From NCBI RefSeq assembly GCF_014837045.1, contig NZ_JACSPR010000002.1, forward strand, positions 62,001 to 126,000: a DNA stretch of 64,000 nucleotides. The letters run 5' to 3'. Positions 60,624 to 64,000 of this stretch are shown here, one piece after another. Numbering within the stretch: position 1 is the stretch's first letter; each line of letters starts with the position of its first letter. The translations under genes and the position numbers were made by a program. This stretch comes from Corynebacterium gallinarum. Its GTDB lineage: Bacteria; Actinomycetota; Actinomycetes; Mycobacteriales; Mycobacteriaceae. Under the pieces are notes generated by a model. It did not search any database, was not told the origin of the DNA, and worked only from the letters and a program-made list of their open reading frames with translations.

Positions 60624-62399
60624 TTGAAAGACCTGAGTACCGACAGTCTTAATAAGACAACTGATGAGCTAGTGAAGGAAATACGACGTAAACAATCAGA
60701 GCTTCCCGACGTGGAGCTCAAAGAGAGCCGTACAAAGCTCTCCAAGAATTTGGTAGAAACCATAAGCGCCTTCGCCAACACGAAGGGGGGCGTAATATTG
60801 CTCGGCCTAAGTGACCCAGCGAAAGGCGCTCTTCCCGTAGAAGGCTTTTCACCCGAGAAAGCGCGGGATTCCATGGAGTCCCTCCTGCAGAAGCTGCAAC
60901 AAATACCCAAGACTCAAATAGATATTGAAGTCATAGACGAACAGCGCATTCTCCGAGTCGACATCAAAGAACTGGAAAATGATCTCAAACCGTGTTTCAT
61001 CCAAGAGCGAGGAATGTACAGCGGAAGCTATACGAGAACCGGTGAAGGCGAACGAAAGTTAACGCACTATGAAATTGATCGTCTATTAGAAAACAGATCG
61101 GTTCCAGATCACGACCAACAAGCAGTTGACGGGGCGACTCTTGACGATCTGGATAAACATATTCTTCAGAAGCTGGTGGATCAGCAAAAAGCTACTAAGC
61201 CCAGAGCTTACGGCGACAGCAGTGACATTGAGATTCTGAATAGTCTTAGCGTTGTCAAAAAAGACCCAACTGAAGGAATCTACGTAACACTCGCAGGTTT
61301 GCTCGCAACTGGTCTTGACCCCCAGCGCTTCTACCCGCGATTGCGCGTGACATATGTCGAATATCCTACTAATGAACCGGGGGCAAACGGACCAGACGGT
61401 GAACGATTCATCGTTAATGAATCCGTCGAAGGATCCATTCCAGAAATCGTTGCCCAGACTTTAACCATCATGCGTAGATATATGAGTAAAAAGACCTATA
61501 TTCAAGATGGAAAACGAATTGACAAATATCCATATCCACTCACAGTAATACGTGAGTTGCTGGTCAATGCCCTGATGCACAGAGACTACTCGCCGGCAGG
61601 CTGTTTGAACCAAGTGCAAATAGAGGTGTTCCCTAACCGCATTACGATCTCTAATCCCGGTGGTTTACACGGCAGTATCAACGAAGAAGATTTGGGAGCC
61701 GAATATGTTTCCTCCTCCCGAAATCCAGTGCTATCCCGGCTCCTAGAATTTGTTGAGCTTCCCCAAGGAGGGGCAGTAGCCGAAAACCGTGGCAGCGGAA
61801 TTCGAACGGTATTCAAAGAATTGAGCGATGCGGGTATGAATCCTCCAGCGTTCAAATCCAGTTTGAAGCAAATGTTAGTAACAATCACGCCCGACTCTCT
61901 CCTCGATCCAGAGACGGTCGAGTGGATCGAGAGTTGCGGTCTCAGTGACTTAACTAGTCAACAAATGCAAGCGATCGCCACAGCCTATAAAGGAAACCGA
62001 GTTACGAATGCAACCCTCCAGAGCTGGGGTTTGCATCAAGCAGATGCCACCAAAGAACTCACCAAACTCGTTGAGTCGGGGATTTTTCTCAAAGAAGGCG
62101 ATCGTCGCGGTGCATCATATGTACTCAATGAAGCTTATGAACCACCTGCATCGACAGGGCTGGGGATATCGGACTTATCCCCAGCTGGTGAATCCGTTTA
62201 CACATACTTGATGGGAGAAACAGACTCTAAGTCAGCTCGGGATATTGCAGCTGCAACAGGTTATGAAATACGTACTGTCCAAAAACACCTATCAACGCTT
62301 CTCCGCAGTGGGGCAATTGAGAGACTGGGGAAACCTCGTTCACCGCACCTTAAATACCGCAAGGTTGGTTCTCAGGACTCGGCAAACCCAAGCCACTGA
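60624..62399 (+). CDS. AlbA_2 (Schlafen-type) / HATPase / winged-helix protein
   Basis: Protein of 591 residues from TTG 60624 (AGGGA at 60614-60618, 5 bases before). Order: an AlbA_2 domain (about 28-155) with E-L-K-E-S-R-T-K-L-S-K-N-L-V-E-T-I-S-A-F-A-N-T-K-G-G, a middle domain, an HSP90-like ATPase domain (about 305-425) with R-E-L-L-V-N-A-L-M-H-R-D-Y-S, I-S-N-P-G-G-L and N-R-G-S-G-I-R-T, and two winged-helix segments (about 440-503 and 518-580). Proteins of this type (COG2865-like) are thought to be transcription regulators; some occur in defence islands. Codon use and base composition are unlike the neighbouring genes, and prpD2 and pyc normally lie much closer to other genes in related strains, so it is an acquired gene. 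No partner gene is present. Confidence 0.9.
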   Translation: MKDLSTDSLNKTTDELVKEIRRKQSELPDVELKESRTKLSKNLVETISAFANTKGGVILLGLSDPAKGALPVEGFSPEKARDSMESLLQKLQQIPKTQIDIEVIDEQRILRVDIKELENDLKPCFIQERGMYSGSYTRTGEGERKLTHYEIDRLLENRSVPDHDQQAVDGATLDDLDKHILQKLVDQQKATKPRAYGDSSDIEILNSLSVVKKDPTEGIYVTLAGLLATGLDPQRFYPRLRVTYVEYPTNEPGANGPDGERFIVNESVEGSIPEIVAQTLTIMRRYMSKKTYIQDGKRIDKYPYPLTVIRELLVNALMHRDYSPAGCLNQVQIEVFPNRITISNPGGLHGSINEEDLGAEYVSSSRNPVLSRLLEFVELPQGGAVAENRGSGIRTVFKELSDAGMNPPAFKSSLKQMLVTITPDSLLDPETVEWIESCGLSDLTSQQMQAIATAYKGNRVTNATLQSWGLHQADATKELTKLVESGIFLKEGDRRGASYVLNEAYEPPASTGLGISDLSPAGESVYTYLMGETDSKSARDIAAATGYEIRTVQKHLSTLLRSGAIERLGKPRSPHLKYRKVGSQDSANPSH

Positions 62400-62643
62400 C
62401 CGGTATTATCCTTTTCTACGCTAATTCCCCCAAGGGTGATCCAATTTTGACTCAACCCTAAACTACGGAAATATACCGCGGGTTTGAGTATTGGGTATCT
62501 CCTTTCTCCACGGAGGCGAGGAGCTGGCCTTCTGTAACCAGCTCCTCGCCTCTGAGGCAGTTCGACTCCTTAGTCACGGTGACAGCTCGCCGATAGGAAG
62601 CGTGAGTAATCTACCGTGAGGTCCATGCGCACAAGCGACGGTT
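62400..62643. other. 244-bp region between the AlbA_2 gene and pyc
   Basis: No gene is seen. It holds an imperfect inverted repeat (ACTCAACCC at 62450-62458 with GGGTTTGAGT at 62480-62489), a strong hairpin (62513-62552), and the palindrome GTCACGGTGAC near 62575. These mark the end of both convergent transcripts. Confidence 0.45.
62513..62552. terminator. 15-bp hairpin between convergent AlbA_2 gene and pyc
   Basis: GAGGCGAGGAGCTGG (62513-62527) pairs perfectly with its complement at 62538-62552, 10-base loop. No long T-run; probably a bidirectional terminator. Confidence 0.7.
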
Positions 62644-64000
62644 CTAGGCCACAACCACGATGAGGTCGCCGCCCTCCACCTTGGTGGCGGCGGGCACCAC
62701 GACGCGGTCGATGACACCGTCGACAGGCGCGGTGATGGTGGCCTCCATCTTCATGGCCTCGATGATGGCCACAGCGTCGCCGGCCTTGATCTCATCACCC
62801 TCGGTGACGGTCACGGTGACCACACCGGCGAACGGTGCGGCGACATGTCCCTTGTTGGTGGCGTCGGCCTTCTCCGCGGTGGCGGTGACGGATTCCACGG
62901 AACGGTCGCGCACCTTGATGGGGCGGATCTGTCCGTTGACGTTGACCACCACGTTGCGCATGCCCTTGTCATCCGGTTCGGACACCGCATCCAGGCGGAC
63001 CACCATCGGGGTGGATACACCGGGCAGGCGGATCAGCTCCTCGCGTCCCTCCTTCAGGCCGTAGAAGAACTCACGGTCATCCAGGGCGGAGGTGTTGCCG
63101 AAGCGACGGCGGTGCTCGAGGAACTCCTCGGTCGGCTTCGGGAACAGCAGGCGATTGAGGGTGCCACGGCGCTCCGCGGAATCATCGGAATCCAGGTGCG
63201 CCTGCTCCTCGGCGGGGATCTCCGCCAGCGGGGCCTTGCCCTGGGAGCGGCCCTCGAGGGCACGGGTGCGCAGCGGTTCGGGCCAGCCACCGGGAGGGGT
63301 GCCCAGTTCGCCACGGAGGAAGGCGATGACCGAATCCGGGATGTCGTACTTCTGCGGATCGGCGGCGAAGTCCTCCGGGCTCACACCGGCACCGACGAGG
63401 TGCAGTGCGAGGTCACCGACGACCTTGGAGGACGGGGTGACCTTGGTCGGGCGGCCCAGCATCTCGTTGACGGCCGCGTAGTAGTCCTCGATGAGCTCGA
63501 AGCGGTCAGCCAGACCCAGGGCCACGGCCTGGGCACGAAGGTTGGACAGCTGACCGCCGGGAATCTCGTGGCGGTAGACGCGTCCGGTCGGTCCCGGGGT
63601 GCCGGATTCGAACGGCAGGTACAGTCCGCGGACCGCCTCCCAGTACGGTTCCAGGTCGGAGACGGCCTGCAGGTTGAGACCCGTGTCGCGTCGGGTGTGC
63701 GCGAAGGCGGCAACCAGGGCGGACATCGACGGCTGGGAGGTGGTGCCGGACAGTGGTGCGGAGGCGGCGTCAACAGCATCGGCACCGGCGTTGGCGGCGG
63801 CCAGGTAGGTGGCCAGCTGACCACCGGCGGTGTCGTGGGTGTGCACGTGCACGGGCAGATCGAATTCGCGGCGCAGGGCGGTGACCAGCTTGGTCGCCGC
63901 GGCTGGGCGCAGCAGGCCGGCCATGTCCTTGATGGCCAGGATGTGCGCACCGGATTCGACGATCTGCTCAGCCAGCTTCAGGTAGTAGTCCAGGGTGTAG
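62644..64000 (-). CDS. pyc: Pyruvate carboxylase, C-terminal part
   Basis: The last 451 codons are in the window; the gene continues past the right edge. The fragment begins in the carboxyltransferase TIM-barrel (HVHTHDTAGG with the metal-binding His pair, then AAASAPLSGTTSQPSM-like segment), followed by the allosteric/linker part and the biotin carrier domain, with the biotinyl Lys in E-A-M-K-M-E-A-T-I, 34 residues before the end. It carboxylates pyruvate to oxaloacetate, the main anaplerotic step in C. glutamicum. Its stop is 245 bp from the convergent AlbA_2 gene. Confidence 0.95.
   Translation of the reverse strand, partial: YTLDYYLKLAEQIVESGAHILAIKDMAGLLRPAAATKLVTALRREFDLPVHVHTHDTAGGQLATYLAAANAGADAVDAASAPLSGTTSQPSMSALVAAFAHTRRDTGLNLQAVSDLEPYWEAVRGLYLPFESGTPGPTGRVYRHEIPGGQLSNLRAQAVALGLADRFELIEDYYAAVNEMLGRPTKVTPSSKVVGDLALHLVGAGVSPEDFAADPQKYDIPDSVIAFLRGELGTPPGGWPEPLRTRALEGRSQGKAPLAEIPAEEQAHLDSDDSAERRGTLNRLLFPKPTEEFLEHRRRFGNTSALDDREFFYGLKEGREELIRLPGVSTPMVVRLDAVSEPDDKGMRNVVVNVNGQIRPIKVRDRSVESVTATAEKADATNKGHVAAPFAGVVTVTVTEGDEIKAGDAVAIIEAMKMEATITAPVDGVIDRVVVPAATKVEGGDLIVVVA

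Noticed and set aside
1..64000. CRISPR arrays, tRNA, rRNA, insertion sequences, prophage genes
   Set aside because: The only tandem array is the 10-bp one, too short for CRISPR; no tRNA-like cloverleaf, rRNA sequence, transposase or integrase was recognised. Small RNAs cannot be excluded by eye.

Overview
The window is a chromosomal segment of a high-GC Corynebacterium of the C. glutamicum / C. efficiens type. The evidence is gene content and order: mtrA-mtrB-lpqB, sahH, manA-tobH-pmm, a WhcD-type WhiB protein, wbbL-lcpA, a TusFGKE-type trehalose importer, purE-purK, birA, accD1-dtsR2-accE, accBC, prpDBC2 and pyc. The species call is inference from protein similarity and base composition, not from a search.

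Layout. 1-4.1 kb (minus): start of a ComF-like gene, then lpqB, mtrB and mtrA, a cell-envelope two-component operon. 4.1-6.7 kb (minus): tmk, sahH and a DUF4259 protein. 6.9-7.6 kb: a secreted or anchored Pro/Thr-rich protein. 7.7-18.8 kb: sugar-nucleotide and arabinogalactan/mannan genes (manA, tobH, phosphomannomutase, mannose-1-phosphate guanylyltransferase type gene, wbbL, lcpA) with whcD and small conserved actinobacterial genes. 18.8-24.2 kb: a trehalose-type ABC importer with an embedded SRPBCC gene. 24.4-25.5 kb: a toxin-antitoxin-like pair whose PIN gene carries an in-frame stop. 25.6-29.3 kb: ydcF, purE, purK, a PH-domain protein and birA. 29.8-33.8 kb: two acyl-CoA carboxyltransferase genes and accE. 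33.9-37.9 kb: maf, a membrane EEP phosphatase, an OafA-type acyltransferase and a DUF3151 protein.

38.0-51.7 kb is an accessory catabolic region: thiolase, MFS transporter, glutaryl-CoA-dehydrogenase-like enzyme, a TAXI-TRAP uptake system, a LysR regulator, a class III CoA-transferase, a thioesterase, a second acyl-CoA dehydrogenase and a hydroxyacyl-CoA dehydrogenase/enoyl-CoA hydratase fusion. Together they could import a carboxylate, activate it with CoA and oxidise it to acetyl-CoA; glutarate or a similar dicarboxylate is my best guess. 51.8-60.3 kb returns to core genes: a Cj0069-type ATP-grasp-like protein, a sulfurtransferase, accBC and the methylcitrate operon prpD2-prpB2-prpC2. 60.5-62.4 kb is an AT-richer insertion holding one AlbA_2/ATPase/winged-helix gene, with a perfect 10-bp tandem repeat (8 copies) in its promoter. 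The window ends inside pyc.

The least explained signals are: the helically phased 10-bp repeat array at 60492-60574; a dispersed 11-13 bp motif (GCTTGTCGACGCC and its complement) present about a dozen times, often beside terminators and, when in genes, forcing the rare Leu codon CTT; a set of genes whose start codon lies exactly 8 nt after a TANNNT -10 box (leaderless candidates); mtrB without any ordinary start codon in front of its first membrane segment; and the interrupted PIN gene.
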